This document shows, piece after piece, positions 1 through 9,451 of a stretch of DNA of 64,000 bases (position 1 is its first letter; each line of letters opens with the position of its first letter). A program made the translations under genes and the position numbers. The stretch comes from an uncultured Roseobacter sp. GTDB taxonomy: Bacteria > Pseudomonadota > Alphaproteobacteria > Rhodobacterales > Rhodobacteraceae. The notes under the pieces were generated by a model that was not told the origin of the DNA, made no database searches, and saw only the letters and a program-made list of their open reading frames with translations. The stretch covers positions 1-64,000 of the forward strand of contig NZ_CANMDB010000003.1 of NCBI RefSeq assembly GCF_947496515.1. Direction: 5' to 3'.

Positions 1-683
1 TATAGTCATCCGCTGGAATGCTCATGCCACATCTGCCCGAGACAGGCGCGCAGCATCACCAAATGTCACACGCTCCATACCCAAAAAATACCATTCAACG
101 GGTATCATAGGGACCAGACATCTGAACAGGTTGGTCTCCGATCAGGCCCATCGGGCGGGCCAGATCGGCAGAAACCTGCACAAGAGCCCCGTCTGGCAAA
201 GCCCCACGTCATAGCGCAGTACACGATATTGTTCGACACGTTGCCACTGCAGTATCTGACCATAAGCGCTGTTGGTCGCTAGATGGCGGATGCGTGCCGG
301 GTGGTTGGGTTGGCCTTGGTGGTTTGGTCCGCTTTGACAGATCTGACAAGGTTGAAGTCGCGGGATGGGCAGGCTGTGCTATGGCGAAAGTGCAGGCGTC
401 TGTCCTACAGTTCGGGTTGAGAGCCGCTGGATGTGCCAAATCTGTTCCCTCCGCTGGTCGGCGTTTGGCGTACCGCCGGGGACGTTTGCGTTATCGCTTT
501 CTATGATCTTTTTCATCGAGATCGGGGTTGAGCCAAAGGCCATCTGTGCCCGGCCCCTTGAGCGTCTGATCTTATCGTAGGCAGAGGGTGGGTTTTTCGT
601 CACGAGGCCTGCTTTCTTGGTGGCGCTCGGGTTAGTTTTTTTTGTCCACGCCGGAAAGTCTCAAAGATGCGCATTGTACTGCG
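1..683. other. left-edge stretch without a supportable gene
   Basis: I see no protein family, RNA gene or regular repeat here. Only short open frames occur, and none has a recognisable domain or a convincing start with a Shine-Dalgarno sequence. The stretch borders decayed transposase pieces, so it is probably part of the same degraded accessory segment. Confidence 0.5.
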
Positions 684-960
684 TCTCAGCCGATACTGCC
701 AACAGCAGGCTGTAGATGGCCCGCGCCGCCATCCAGTTGCGCACGCGGGTGCTTGGCATATGGGACGATGCCGGTCTTGCAGCTGTTGTACGCAATGTAC
801 TGATGATTGCATCTGGTGCAAACTGCCATATGTCTGCCGAGCGCTTCTCTCCGACAGGCTTCCATTGCTGACATGACTTTGAGTTATCAGAGAGTCAGAT
901 GTCCCACATTGGCCCAACGATAGGCAGGCCCATGAGTCCGAAAGACCTCACCAACCTCCA
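684..960 (-). pseudogene. IS91-family transposase N-terminal remnant
   Basis: Read on the minus strand from about 959, the translation begins MEVGEVFRTHGPAYRWANVG and continues in frame through two adjacent stop codons to LKVMSAMEACRREALG and CNHQYIAYNSC. This follows the start of IS91-family transposases, where a short N-terminal helix precedes a cysteine-rich zinc-binding segment with an IAYNSCRNRHCPKC-type motif. After IAYNSC the frame shifts: a tract reading RNWMAARA appears in another frame. The tyrosine catalytic region of the roughly 350-400-residue family is missing. Two nonsense codons, a frameshift and the truncation make this a dead fragment of a rolling-circle element. Confidence 0.75.
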
Positions 961-1116
961 TTTTTAGGCGCTGCGCCGACCGGAGCAGTGCCCGCAGCTC
1001 GGGCGGGCTGTCGGTATCGCGGATCAGTTTGGTTACTGCATGGGGTTATGGTGCGGTTGTGTTAAGTTTGACATGAACGCCATGAATGAGGTGCCGCGAG
1101 ATGTCAGCTCACCGCG

Positions 1117-1290
1117 TCGGATCCGGATCTACAGATAAAAGCATATGAATAACATCGTCGAGCAGGATCACCGGGGCGTCAAAAGGCGAGCGCATCGGAT
1201 GATGGCCTTTACATCTCTCACATAAGCAACGGCAACCTTGGCCGGGATTGAGACGGCGCACATGATCAGGAAAGGACAACGAGGCGATGG
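1117..1290 (+). pseudogene. IS6-family transposase C-terminal remnant
   Basis: One plus-strand frame reads MNNIVEQDHRGVKRRAHRMM, then a stop, then AGIETAHMIRKGQ. The block NNIVEQDHRxxKRR followed by AGIExxHMIxKGQ is the C-terminal signature of IS6/IS26-type DDE transposases and contains the last catalytic glutamate (VEQDH). Two in-frame stops, one just before the block and one inside it, and the absence of the upstream DDE core show a non-functional fragment. It lies between an IS91 piece and an IS1182 piece, consistent with nested insertions. Minus-strand open frames over the same bases look like shadows of this remnant. Confidence 0.75.
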
Positions 1291-1389
1291 CTGCCTTTTT
1301 GCCATCTGAGACGGTCTCGCGGCGTGAAAGGCGCCCGACGTAGCCTGCCCCTGTCCGCGGGCAAACAATGCAACATAACCTGGCGAAAT

Positions 1390-2840
1390 ATGCAGCTGTT
1401 GATACCCCGATGGCTGCGATCGAGGCGGACATGCCAATGATCATCATGACGCAGGTAAAGTCGCAGGGAAGGACATGCAGGGCTATCTCGGTGGCGACAT
1501 TTTCAGCCGCCTCATCTTGAAGTGCGTCGCACCCATCCATGATTTGATCAAGCCTTAAGGGTGTTCAACCGAAATGCTGCGCAGAGCCAGTTGGGTTGGA
1601 TCTTTCTCCAAGCGGTGCTGAGCCCTTTCCGGCAGGTCTTCATGTTCCCACCGGCGACTGCACTGCTCCTTGCTTTTGGTGCATTTGCCCTTGAGCACGC
1701 AGCCCTCGCAACGGCTGGACCAGTAGAATCGGATCGCTTTGCCATTTTGCTTGCGCGTGAACCGATGGCCCCGCTCTTGACTTGCCGGGCAGATGCAGGC
1801 GTCAGCCTCTGCATCACAGGCAAAATCAGCTTTGTCGAACTGCCGCAAGCATCGGCATGCGTCGTCAAAGGCTTGGGGACGACAACCGCGATCCCGGCCT
1901 GTTCGCAGGCGAGGATTTCTCCGCCTTTGTAGTATCCCTTGCCCATGATGCCTCGATCCGATCTGGGGCCATCGCATCAAGGGCTATCATCGACAAAGCG
2001 TCCCGGTCGTAGCTATGCAAAGTGACCTCACGGGCGACGATCAGATGGTTCTCGGCCTCAATCGCGGTTGGCACGTTGTAGCCGACGACGCACGGCATGC
2101 GAGGAGTCGTGGCCTTGGATCGCGCGTCAGGATCGCTCAGCGCGACCTGCGTTTCGCTCGTTTTGTCCATGTTTTTTTCAATGGATCTGTAGCGCACGTC
2201 CTCTTTGCGGAAATGCCACAGCTTTCGCAACATTTGTTCCATGCGCGCCTCTGGCAACACCGTTCCGGTCTGCTGAAACACCTCGTCGGCGCGACCCAAT
2301 CAACCAGGTAGCGCTCAAGATCCTTGTCGGTCTCGCCAAGCTTCTGGCGCAGCTTGCCACGGGTGTCACTCTTGGCTTTGGGATTCACCGCCTTAAACCG
2401 ACTGGCACCGATCGCCGCCAGGTTCACGCCCAACAGATTGAGGTCGCGACATAGCGCAACGAACTGTTGGCATACCGTACGGATCGCCGGGCCGTGTCCT
2501 CGCGGAAGTCTGCAATCGTCTTAAAGTCAGGCTTCAAGCTAAATGAGCTCGAGATTGCGACCAGACTCCCGGTCCAGTCGCTGCGATGCCTGAACCTGAT
2601 TGAGGTAACCGGACAGATAGATCCGAAGCATCAGCCCCGGATGATAGCCCGGCCGACCGATCGCAGCGGCAACGCGTTAAAGCCGAGCACTGCAAAACCA
2701 GGCATCTCTACAAGGACATCAATCGCTCGAACTGGGCTGTCTGCGCCAACATAGTCCTTCAAACAACCCTCGGAGTTCTCGCACGGTCTCTCCGCAGACC
2801 GGATCGTTTATCAGGTCGCTGCGGACGGCCAGTTTCTTTC
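1390..2840 (-). pseudogene. IS1182-family transposase, multiply frameshifted
   Basis: Minus-strand frames together rebuild most of an IS1182-family DDE transposase. In order they give DYVGADSPVRAIDVLV, then GRPGYHPGLMLRIYLSGYLN and QRLDRESGRNLEL, followed by in-frame stops. Next come GPAIRTVCQQFVALCR, the ASRFKAVNPK segment, QVALSDPDARS and VVGYNV. The later blocks are KGYYKGGEILACEQAGI, WEHEDLPERAQ and a C-terminal WMGATHF-like end with VATEIALHVL. These blocks lie in at least three different frames, so the gene carries several frameshifts and nonsense changes and cannot make a full protein. It is almost full length (family about 450-480 residues), so it decayed in place rather than being deleted. 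Confidence 0.85.
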
Positions 2841-2944
2841 GCTCGGACAAGGCAATCTAGGTCCCAAACGGGCTATTCCCGAACTTCATTTGAAGGCCAA
2901 GCCAGAGGCAACAGCGCTCCGCCTGAAAAATTTGTTACCTGCGC

Positions 2945-3886
2945 TCAGATTTTCAAGAGATCGGCCCGCTCCGCTTCGATCTCGGCCACAGCGCGGGCCT
3001 TGCCGATTTTCAGGGCGCGTTTCTGGTAATCTCGGATAAAGGCGATCAAGTCCTTGTCGCCGTGTTGTGCCTCTCCGCGCAGCAAGGCGCCGAAGTATCC
3101 CTGCAGCATCGCCAGCCCGCCCAGCACATAGGGTTTCTGGCGCGATTTATTCACCGCGGAGGCGATCAGGAACAGCGGATGGGTGCCCATGTAGTACTGA
3201 CCGAAACCATGCCGCCGCCGTCCGGTAAAGATGCTTTGCTGGCTCGATCCCATCGGCCGCAGGTGCTCGAACCGCAACGCAGGATCATCCCAGCTGACCG
3301 GAGCCCACCCTAGCTGCCGCGCCTTGTGGCAGTCGATGCCGTCCCACATGACCTCGCGCACGAAGCCGCCAATCTGTTCGAAACAGGCGGTCGAATAGAA
3401 CTTGGTCATGCCCAGCGACATCTCGTCTCCGATGTTCTCGCTTTCGAGCTCCCCCGCGCCATTGCGGAAATAGGCCTTGCCAGAGCAGGTGCCGATCCGG
3501 GGGTTGGCCTCCATCCGGTCCATCAGCGTGGCAAAGTAAAGCGGCGGAAGATCAAGATCGAGGTCAAGCTTGCACAGATAGGCATAGTCCGACAGCGAGA
3601 CCGTCTCGACACCGGCGTAAAACGCCTCAATCACGCCGGGACCCACGGCGCGGTGGCCGCGATCAGGTTTGGGCACAACCTTGATCCAGTCATGCTGAGC
3701 GGTGTAGTCGGCGAGGATCTGCGGGGTCTCATCGGTGGAGCCATCGTCAACGATGACCCAGAGCGTCGGAGGTTCCGATTGCGCCACCATGCTGTCGAGC
3801 GTGCGGCGCATGTAGGCCGCTTCATTGCGGCAGGGCGAGATCACCACATAGGAGCGCGGATCGGGGGAAGCGGTGTCGGTGTTCAC
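2945..3886 (-). CDS. family 2 glycosyltransferase
   Basis: A 313-residue cytosolic inverting glycosyltransferase with a GT-A fold. Residues 13-22 hold the nucleotide-sugar strand (YVVISPCRNE), DDGSTD lies at 47-52, and the DxD-type metal site is in the run LDLDLDL near 107-113. No membrane segment is obvious. The start is GTG at 3886, with an AAGGAA Shine-Dalgarno a few bases upstream; an ATG is not available in a good context. It lies 14 bases downstream of a family 4 glycosyltransferase and is probably transcribed with it. It should add one sugar to the lipid-linked repeat unit of the exopolysaccharide; donor and acceptor cannot be read from sequence. Confidence 0.88.
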   Translation of the reverse strand: MNTDTASPDPRSYVVISPCRNEAAYMRRTLDSMVAQSEPPTLWVIVDDGSTDETPQILADYTAQHDWIKVVPKPDRGHRAVGPGVIEAFYAGVETVSLSDYAYLCKLDLDLDLPPLYFATLMDRMEANPRIGTCSGKAYFRNGAGELESENIGDEMSLGMTKFYSTACFEQIGGFVREVMWDGIDCHKARQLGWAPVSWDDPALRFEHLRPMGSSQQSIFTGRRRHGFGQYYMGTHPLFLIASAVNKSRQKPYVLGGLAMLQGYFGALLRGEAQHGDKDLIAFIRDYQKRALKIGKARAVAEIEAERADLLKI

Positions 3887-3900
3887 GGGGTTTCCTTGCC

Positions 3901-5247
3901 TCAGCTGTCGGGGGTCTGCACGCGGGATGGGGCGGCGCCAGTGCCGGGTGGCGGTGCCAGCACATCCGGAGCCGCACCAGTCCCACCATTCAGCACCCAG
4001 TCATAGACGCGGGCCACCTGTTGGGCCTTCGCTGACCATGTGAAGCTCTGCTGCACCGCGGTCCGCGCTGCCTTGGCGCGGGGCGCAAGACCGCTGCGGT
4101 CGCGCGTCAGCGTTTCCAGTTGTGCCCGCAGCGCCATAACGATCTCGTGCCGCGTGCCGATGGGGATCTTGTAGCCCGTAGCATCGGTGACCAGCTCGCC
4201 GGGTCCGGCATAATCGACGATCACCGGGACCACCCCGAGGGCCATGGCCTCCAGTACCACCCCACCGCCGAACTCGCGGATGGAGGGGAACGCCAGGATA
4301 TGGCTGTCGGTGGCGACCGATTGCACGTCCTGGTGGGGCAGCAGCCCGTGAAAGGTCACCGCCGCGTCGACCCCGTCCTTTTTCACCCGCTCTTTCAGAC
4401 CGTTGGCGAGGGGGCCGTCCCCGATCATGTCGAGCAGCATTCTGCCGTCGCGCAGAAGCGGTATCGCCGCTTCCAGAAGCATATCCGGCCCCTTGTAGGG
4501 CACCATTCGGCCAATGAAACAGGCGCGCAGCGGGCCATCAGCGTTCTGTTTGGCCTGCAGGTTGAACCTGCCCGGATCGATGGCATTTTCGGGAACATAG
4601 ACGGTTTTATCGCGGTGCGGGGTCGGCACTTCGCCTTGGGTGTGACGGGACCCCACGAGAATGGCGCTTGCGCAGCGCAGCGTGCGGGCCCGCTGCGGCA
4701 TCAGCTTGTAGATACCGCGGATGTAGGACAGCCACTCCCGCTCGCGCCGCCGCTCTGAATCGAAGCCCGCAGGCCAGGGTACACCGCCGTTCAGCGGACC
4801 CAGTATAAACGGTACGCCCGCCGCCTTGACGCGGGGTGCAATCCGCGATTGTGCGGTCGGGCTGAGCGGGGTGACCCGGTGCACGATATCATACGCCCCT
4901 GACCTTATGTCTGCCCCGAAGTGCTGCCAGACCTTGTGCTCAAAATAGGGGTAGGCAAGTGCGCTGATGGCGGTGTTCAGCGTCCATCCCTTGCCCTGCC
5001 CCATGCGCAGCATGTTGGACAGGCGCCAAAGTGGCCGCATGAGCGGTTCGGTATCAATCGCGGTAAAATCCGCTCCCTCGACAAGCCCGGCGCGCACGAA
5101 AGCCTCCCTGTTGCGGATCTGGGTCACGATATGGACGTCGGCGACCTCACTGAGCGCGCGGGCCAGTGACCAGCCCACCAGGGGGACGCTTGTCCATTCA
5201 GGATTGGCCGCCTCGGCGATGACCAGAACGCGCGGCCGTGTTTCCAT
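3901..5247 (-). CDS. family 4 glycosyltransferase with a Gly/Pro/Ala-rich tail
   Basis: A 448-residue retaining GT-B glycosyltransferase. The C-terminal Rossmann half has VPYKGPDMLLEAA (donor-domain start) and the EX7E-type motif REFGGGVVLEAMA near residue 335, which binds the nucleotide and carries catalytic function in GT4 enzymes. The N-terminal half (VLVIAEAANPEW) is the acceptor domain. The last 30 or so residues are low-complexity, with GTGAAP occurring twice, and are probably a disordered extension. ATG start at 5247. It is the first gene of a two-gene minus-strand unit with the GT2 gene after it and is divergent from the exosortase gene. Role: assembly of the EPS repeat unit at the inner membrane. 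Confidence 0.88.
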   Translation of the reverse strand: METRPRVLVIAEAANPEWTSVPLVGWSLARALSEVADVHIVTQIRNREAFVRAGLVEGADFTAIDTEPLMRPLWRLSNMLRMGQGKGWTLNTAISALAYPYFEHKVWQHFGADIRSGAYDIVHRVTPLSPTAQSRIAPRVKAAGVPFILGPLNGGVPWPAGFDSERRREREWLSYIRGIYKLMPQRARTLRCASAILVGSRHTQGEVPTPHRDKTVYVPENAIDPGRFNLQAKQNADGPLRACFIGRMVPYKGPDMLLEAAIPLLRDGRMLLDMIGDGPLANGLKERVKKDGVDAAVTFHGLLPHQDVQSVATDSHILAFPSIREFGGGVVLEAMALGVVPVIVDYAGPGELVTDATGYKIPIGTRHEIVMALRAQLETLTRDRSGLAPRAKAARTAVQQSFTWSAKAQQVARVYDWVLNGGTGAAPDVLAPPPGTGAAPSRVQTPDS

Positions 5248-5597
5248 GGTGAAGAGTCCTACTCGACGGTGGTAAAATATGGGTAAAATCGGCAGCAGAG
5301 TGTTGATTTGCCGCTTCTTTTGCCATGTTTCCGGTCAGGCTGCAAACCTGCAAGCCCGGACCATGGGGGATCTGGTTAACCTGTTGTAAAGGCTGGTCTG
5401 TACTTGTCCTACCGCACCGGCTAAATGATCGCGAACCAACCGAAAAACCGAAGAATGCGAACCGCCTGCCGTACTGCACCTAAGGATTGCACCTCACAAA
5501 AAAGTGCCCAGCGGATGCGGTTTTTTTATCTATCCGCAGTGAATTTGTGGTAGGTGCTCCTCGGTGTAACCATTGTTCTTATAATTGCAGAGTTTCC
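5248..5597. promoter_or_regulatory. divergent intergenic region, glycosyltransferase / exosortase
   Basis: About 350 bases separate the divergent starts at 5247 (minus) and 5598 (plus), so promoters for both units should lie here. A small palindrome GGTTAACC is present near 5374. I could not pick confident -35/-10 pairs. No gene is supported in this stretch. Confidence 0.45.
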
Positions 5598-7208
5598 ATG
5601 TCATTTACTTCATCAGATTACCGAGAGCGTTTTTCCATCTCAGGGTTCCTGCACTGGGGTACAGTGTGGCTGCTGGTTGCCATCGTTGCTGCCGGTATTT
5701 TCTTCTCCAACGGGATCGAAGCTCTGCTGGCCGCGTGGCAGTTGCCCGAGTACAGCCATGGCCCCCTGATTCCCTTGCTCTCGGGTCTGTTGTTCCTGAA
5801 ACAGCTGCGCGACGTGCCGGTCGTGCCCGGCCCCAAAACCGATCGCTGGCCGGGTGTTGCGATTGTCATGATCTCGATCCTCTTCGGGCTCGTGGGTATC
5901 CTGTCGAATATCGACGATATCGTGGCCTATGCGCTGATCTTCTGGGTCGGTGGCATGCTGCTGATCAGCTGGGGCTGGCAAACAGGCCGGCACTTCTGGC
6001 CCGGCGTTGTGCATCTGGTGTTCATGCTGCCGCTGCCGGGGGTGATCTATTTCAAGGTAACGACCAGCCTGCAGTTCATGTCGTCCGAACTGGGCGTCTG
6101 GTTCCTGCGACTGATGGATGTGCCAGTCTTTCTGGACGGCAATATCATTGATCTGGGTGTGATGAAGCTGCATGTGGCCGAGGCCTGTTCCGGTCTGCGC
6201 TACATGTTCCCGATCATGAGTTTCTCGTACATCTTTGCCACGCTTTACCGCGGCCCGGTCTGGCACAAGGCCGTGTTGCTGCTGGCAGCGGTACCGATTG
6301 CCATCGTCATGAATTCTATCCGGATCGCGGTGGCGGGTGTCATCGTGCAGTATTACGGCGACGCATGGCTCGAAGGTTTCACCCATTTCTTCGAAGGCTG
6401 GGTGATTTTCCTCGCCTGCATCATGATCCTGTTTTTCCTGGCCTGGCTCATGCTGTGGCTGCATCCTGACCGCCCATCGCTGACCCAGGCGCTTGATCTG
6501 GATACTGACGGGCTTGGCACGCAGATTGCCCGGGTCCGCTACGTTTTCCCCTCGACAGCGCTGGTTGCGGCCGGCGGCCTGATGCTCGTGGCAGTCATCG
6601 GCCTTCAAGCGCTGCCCGAGCGGGGGGCGAATGCGCCAGCACGTGACAGCTTTGCGCTTTTCCCGCGTGAGCTTGAGGGTGGCTGGCGTCAGGCCGGTCC
6701 GCGCGAATTCCTGAAACCGGGTGTCGCGGGCAAACTGGGGGCGGATGACTACCACCAGGTCTCCTTTGTCAAACCGGGTACTGCGGGCCATGTGGGTCTG
6801 TTTATGGCCTGGTACGATGACCAGTCCAAAGGCGGGGTGCACAGCCCCGAGGTTTGCCTGCCCGGATCCGGCTGGGAAATCGCCTGGCTGGAGCGGACGG
6901 ATCTGACTGAGGTCATGGAAGCGGATACGCCGTTCCGCGTGAACCGCGCGATCATCCAGAAGGGCGAGACCCGGATGATGGTGTTTTACTGGTTCCAGCA
7001 GAAAGAACGCCGTGTCGCATGGGATTTTGCCGCCAAGTTCTGGTTGATGGTCGACGGTGTGCGCAGCGGTCGGACCGATGGCGCGCTGGTGCGGCTGACC
7101 TCGCCGATTGCGCGGGGTGAGGCAGACGCGGATGCGGAAGCACGGCTGATGGAAGTGCTCGAAGCGATCCAGAAACCGTTGCCACGTTTTATCCCCTTGG
7201 GCGAGTGA
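5598..7208 (+). CDS. xrtD: exosortase fused to an EpsI domain (XrtD-like, VPLPA-CTERM system)
   Basis: A 536-residue inner-membrane protein. The first ~320 residues are an eight-or-so-helix exosortase with the three catalytic residues in their motifs: Cys197 in AEACSGLR, Arg242 in NSIRIA and His263 in THFFEGW. Exosortases are transpeptidase-like enzymes that cut PEP-CTERM tails at the membrane. From about residue 330 a further membrane segment leads into a periplasmic EpsI-like domain (DDYHQVSFV, SPEVCLPGSGWEI). The fused form and the VPLPA-type tails of three proteins in this window (ends 16794, 32197 and 46312) suggest the XrtD class known in Rhodobacterales. Start chosen at ATG 5598; an upstream in-frame start at 5487 lacks family-like sequence. 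It heads a unit with the GT4 at 7224 and the acyltransferase at 8294. Confidence 0.88.
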   Translation: MSFTSSDYRERFSISGFLHWGTVWLLVAIVAAGIFFSNGIEALLAAWQLPEYSHGPLIPLLSGLLFLKQLRDVPVVPGPKTDRWPGVAIVMISILFGLVGILSNIDDIVAYALIFWVGGMLLISWGWQTGRHFWPGVVHLVFMLPLPGVIYFKVTTSLQFMSSELGVWFLRLMDVPVFLDGNIIDLGVMKLHVAEACSGLRYMFPIMSFSYIFATLYRGPVWHKAVLLLAAVPIAIVMNSIRIAVAGVIVQYYGDAWLEGFTHFFEGWVIFLACIMILFFLAWLMLWLHPDRPSLTQALDLDTDGLGTQIARVRYVFPSTALVAAGGLMLVAVIGLQALPERGANAPARDSFALFPRELEGGWRQAGPREFLKPGVAGKLGADDYHQVSFVKPGTAGHVGLFMAWYDDQSKGGVHSPEVCLPGSGWEIAWLERTDLTEVMEADTPFRVNRAIIQKGETRMMVFYWFQQKERRVAWDFAAKFWLMVDGVRSGRTDGALVRLTSPIARGEADADAEARLMEVLEAIQKPLPRFIPLGE

Positions 7209-7223
7209 GGCGGTCCGGCAGGT

Positions 7224-8297
7224 ATGCGGATTACCTTTTTGAGCCCCTTCACATCGCTTGCGGGCGGTGTGCGCGTCATGGCGATCTACGCGGCGGAGTT
7301 GCAGGCACGCGGGCATGAGGTCACCGTCGTGTCCATGCGGCACCCGACGCCGCCATTGAAACTGCGGATCCGCGCCATGATGGGGCGCGCCAAGCTGAGA
7401 CCGGTCAAGAAGTCCACGCCCTTGCTTGATGTGCTCGGCGCCAACCACGTGGTGGTGAACCACAACGGCCCGATCACTGCCGCCGACGTGCCGGATGGCG
7501 ATGTGGTGATCGCCACTTGGTGGGAAACGGCGCCATGGGTCGCGGATCTACCCGCCTCCAAAGGCCGCAAATTCTATCTGCTTCAGGACTATGAAACCTT
7601 CAAGAAAGGGCGGTTTGAGCTGGTCAGTGCCACCTATGACCTGCCGCTGCGAAAAATTGCAGTATCAGACTATATTGCCCGCATGCTGGCCGAGAATCAC
7701 GACATTCAGGATGTAGCGGTGGTTCCCAATTCGGTCGACTGCACCCAGTTCAGCGCCGACCCCAGGGAGAAAGGGCCGGGACTGACCGCCGGCTTCCTCT
7801 ATACCGGCAAGACCCGCAAGAACGTCAAACTGGCCATCGACGTGCTGGCACAGGCGCGCGAGGTAATCCCCGGGCTGAAGGTGATCGCCTTTGGATCTAT
7901 CGCGCCGCTGGACAAGCTGCCCCTGCCCGACTGGATCGAATACCACCGGACACCGGCACAGGCGGAACTTGCGAAGATTTATGCCTCCTGTGATGTGTGG
8001 CTGTTCACCAGCCTGCACGAAGGATTTGGCCTGCCGATCCTGGAGGCCATGGCCTGCGGGACGCCCGTACTGGCAACACCCGCCGGTGGAGCACCGCAGA
8101 TCGTGACGGGCTCAAACGGCACACTGTTGTCACCTGAGCCAGAAGCCTTCCTCGCCGAACTCCAGCGCATGGCCTCGCTGTCGCCCGAAGCGTGGCGCAA
8201 GATGTCGGACGCGGCGCGCGAGACGGCGCACGCCTATAGCTGGGGAGACGCCACGGACCGTTTGCTCGAGGCCCTGCGAGAGGAGGCGCCAGCGTGA
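7224..8297 (+). CDS. family 4 glycosyltransferase
   Basis: A 357-residue GT-B glycosyltransferase. The N-terminus MRITFLSPFTSLAGGVRVM is the glycine-rich acceptor-domain loop. The C-terminal domain has LYTGKTRKNVKLAIDVL and the EX7E motif HEGFGLPILEAMACGTP near residue 270. It starts at ATG 7224, 15 bases after the exosortase stop, and its stop overlaps the next gene's GTG start by four bases (GTGA), so the three genes look translationally coupled. Predicted to act on the cytosolic face during EPS repeat-unit assembly. The sugar specificity is unknown. Confidence 0.87.
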   Translation: MRITFLSPFTSLAGGVRVMAIYAAELQARGHEVTVVSMRHPTPPLKLRIRAMMGRAKLRPVKKSTPLLDVLGANHVVVNHNGPITAADVPDGDVVIATWWETAPWVADLPASKGRKFYLLQDYETFKKGRFELVSATYDLPLRKIAVSDYIARMLAENHDIQDVAVVPNSVDCTQFSADPREKGPGLTAGFLYTGKTRKNVKLAIDVLAQAREVIPGLKVIAFGSIAPLDKLPLPDWIEYHRTPAQAELAKIYASCDVWLFTSLHEGFGLPILEAMACGTPVLATPAGGAPQIVTGSNGTLLSPEPEAFLAELQRMASLSPEAWRKMSDAARETAHAYSWGDATDRLLEALREEAPA

Positions 8298-9433
8298 GCC
8301 TGTCCTCCGACATCTCCGATCCGGCGGGCGTCGCCCGGTCAAGCCATGAGGCTGCTCACGCAGCTTACCGCGCCCGCTCTCGGTTCGGCAATCTGGACGG
8401 GCTCCGCTTCATCTGCATTTTCATGGTGATGTGGCACCATTTTACGCCGTTTCCCTATCTGGAACAATGGATGGGCTTTCGGCGGGGCTTTCTGGGTGTC
8501 GATTTCTTCTTTGTATTGAGCGGTTTTCTCATTACCACACTGCTGCTGCGCGAAGCTGCCCAGACCGGTCGGGTTTCCATGCGCGACTTCTATCTGCGCC
8601 GGATCCTGCGCATCGTGCCAGTCTACTTCTTCGTTGTGACCTGCGTCTCCGCTTATTTTATCCTCGTAAAGGGCCAGACAGAACTGCTGCAACTTTTGCC
8701 GTTCTACTACCTGTTCCTGTCGAATTTCCTGATTGATCACATTCCGCTACTCACGATCACCTGGTCGCTGTCGGTGGAAGAGCAATACTATGTCCTTTGG
8801 CCGCTGTTGATCGTGCTGTTGCCGCCGCGCCTGCTGGTCTCTGTCGCGGTGATACTGATCGCCGTGAATGTTGCGATTTCATCGGGTATCTTCGGCCCGA
8901 TGGCGCATTATGCCGGGCCGCTGAAGATCGCCATTCCGGCTGCGACCTACGCCCCAATCATCCTCGGCTCGCTGGCGGCGATCCTGCTGCACCGGCGCAA
9001 GAGCTTCATGGCCCTGAATGCGGTGGCGGGCCGTCCTGGGGCGGCGGTGCTGGGGTTTGTGCTGCTCGGCGCCTTGTTTCACCTGTTGCCGGGCGATTTG
9101 CGCGGGCTGCCGAACCTGGCGGTTCATACCACAATGACCTTCTGTCTGATCGCGCTCGTCCTGCGTGAGGAGAGCCTCCTGAGTCCGTTTCTCAAACAAG
9201 CGCTTGTAGTACGGGTGGGAGCCGTCAGCTACGGGATCTATCTCTACCATCTGATCGCTCTCGATCTCGTGCACCGGTTGCTGCCAACAGAGGTCATGCC
9301 GAAATGGGTGGCCTTCATCCTTTTTGCGATACTGGCATATCTGATCGCGGAGCTCAGCTTTCGCACGCTCGAAGCCTATTTCCAGCGATTCCGCCCGAAA
9401 CCAAAAGCCGCGCCGCAGCAAAACGCTGACTGA
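8294..9433 (+). CDS. acyltransferase-3 family membrane O-acyltransferase
   Basis: A 379-residue polytopic membrane protein of the OafA/NodX type. Diagnostic blocks are NLDGLRFICIFMVMWHHF (residues ~35-52, with the conserved His), GVDFFFVLSGFLIT (~70-83) and RRILRIVPVYFF (~98-109), followed by about ten hydrophobic segments. Such enzymes transfer acetyl or other acyl groups from cytosolic acyl-CoA onto extracytoplasmic glycans. The start is GTG, sharing GTGA with the preceding glycosyltransferase stop. It closes the exosortase unit and faces a convergent sulfotransferase 18 bases away, with a small GC hairpin in between (about 9434-9445). Likely job: O-acylation of the EPS. Confidence 0.88.
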   Translation: MSLSSDISDPAGVARSSHEAAHAAYRARSRFGNLDGLRFICIFMVMWHHFTPFPYLEQWMGFRRGFLGVDFFFVLSGFLITTLLLREAAQTGRVSMRDFYLRRILRIVPVYFFVVTCVSAYFILVKGQTELLQLLPFYYLFLSNFLIDHIPLLTITWSLSVEEQYYVLWPLLIVLLPPRLLVSVAVILIAVNVAISSGIFGPMAHYAGPLKIAIPAATYAPIILGSLAAILLHRRKSFMALNAVAGRPGAAVLGFVLLGALFHLLPGDLRGLPNLAVHTTMTFCLIALVLREESLLSPFLKQALVVRVGAVSYGIYLYHLIALDLVHRLLPTEVMPKWVAFILFAILAYLIAELSFRTLEAYFQRFRPKPKAAPQQNAD

Positions 9434-9451
9434 CGCGCTTTCGCGCGAGTG

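Noticed and set aside
1109-1540. 143-codon minus-strand open frame as a single gene
   Set aside because: Its first third is the C-terminus of the dead IS1182 transposase and its last third is antisense to an IS6 fragment, so it is a chance join.
5640-7463. 607-codon minus-strand open frame
   Set aside because: It lies antisense to the exosortase gene, whose catalytic motifs are clear; its His/Gln-rich translation is typical of an antisense shadow in high-GC DNA.
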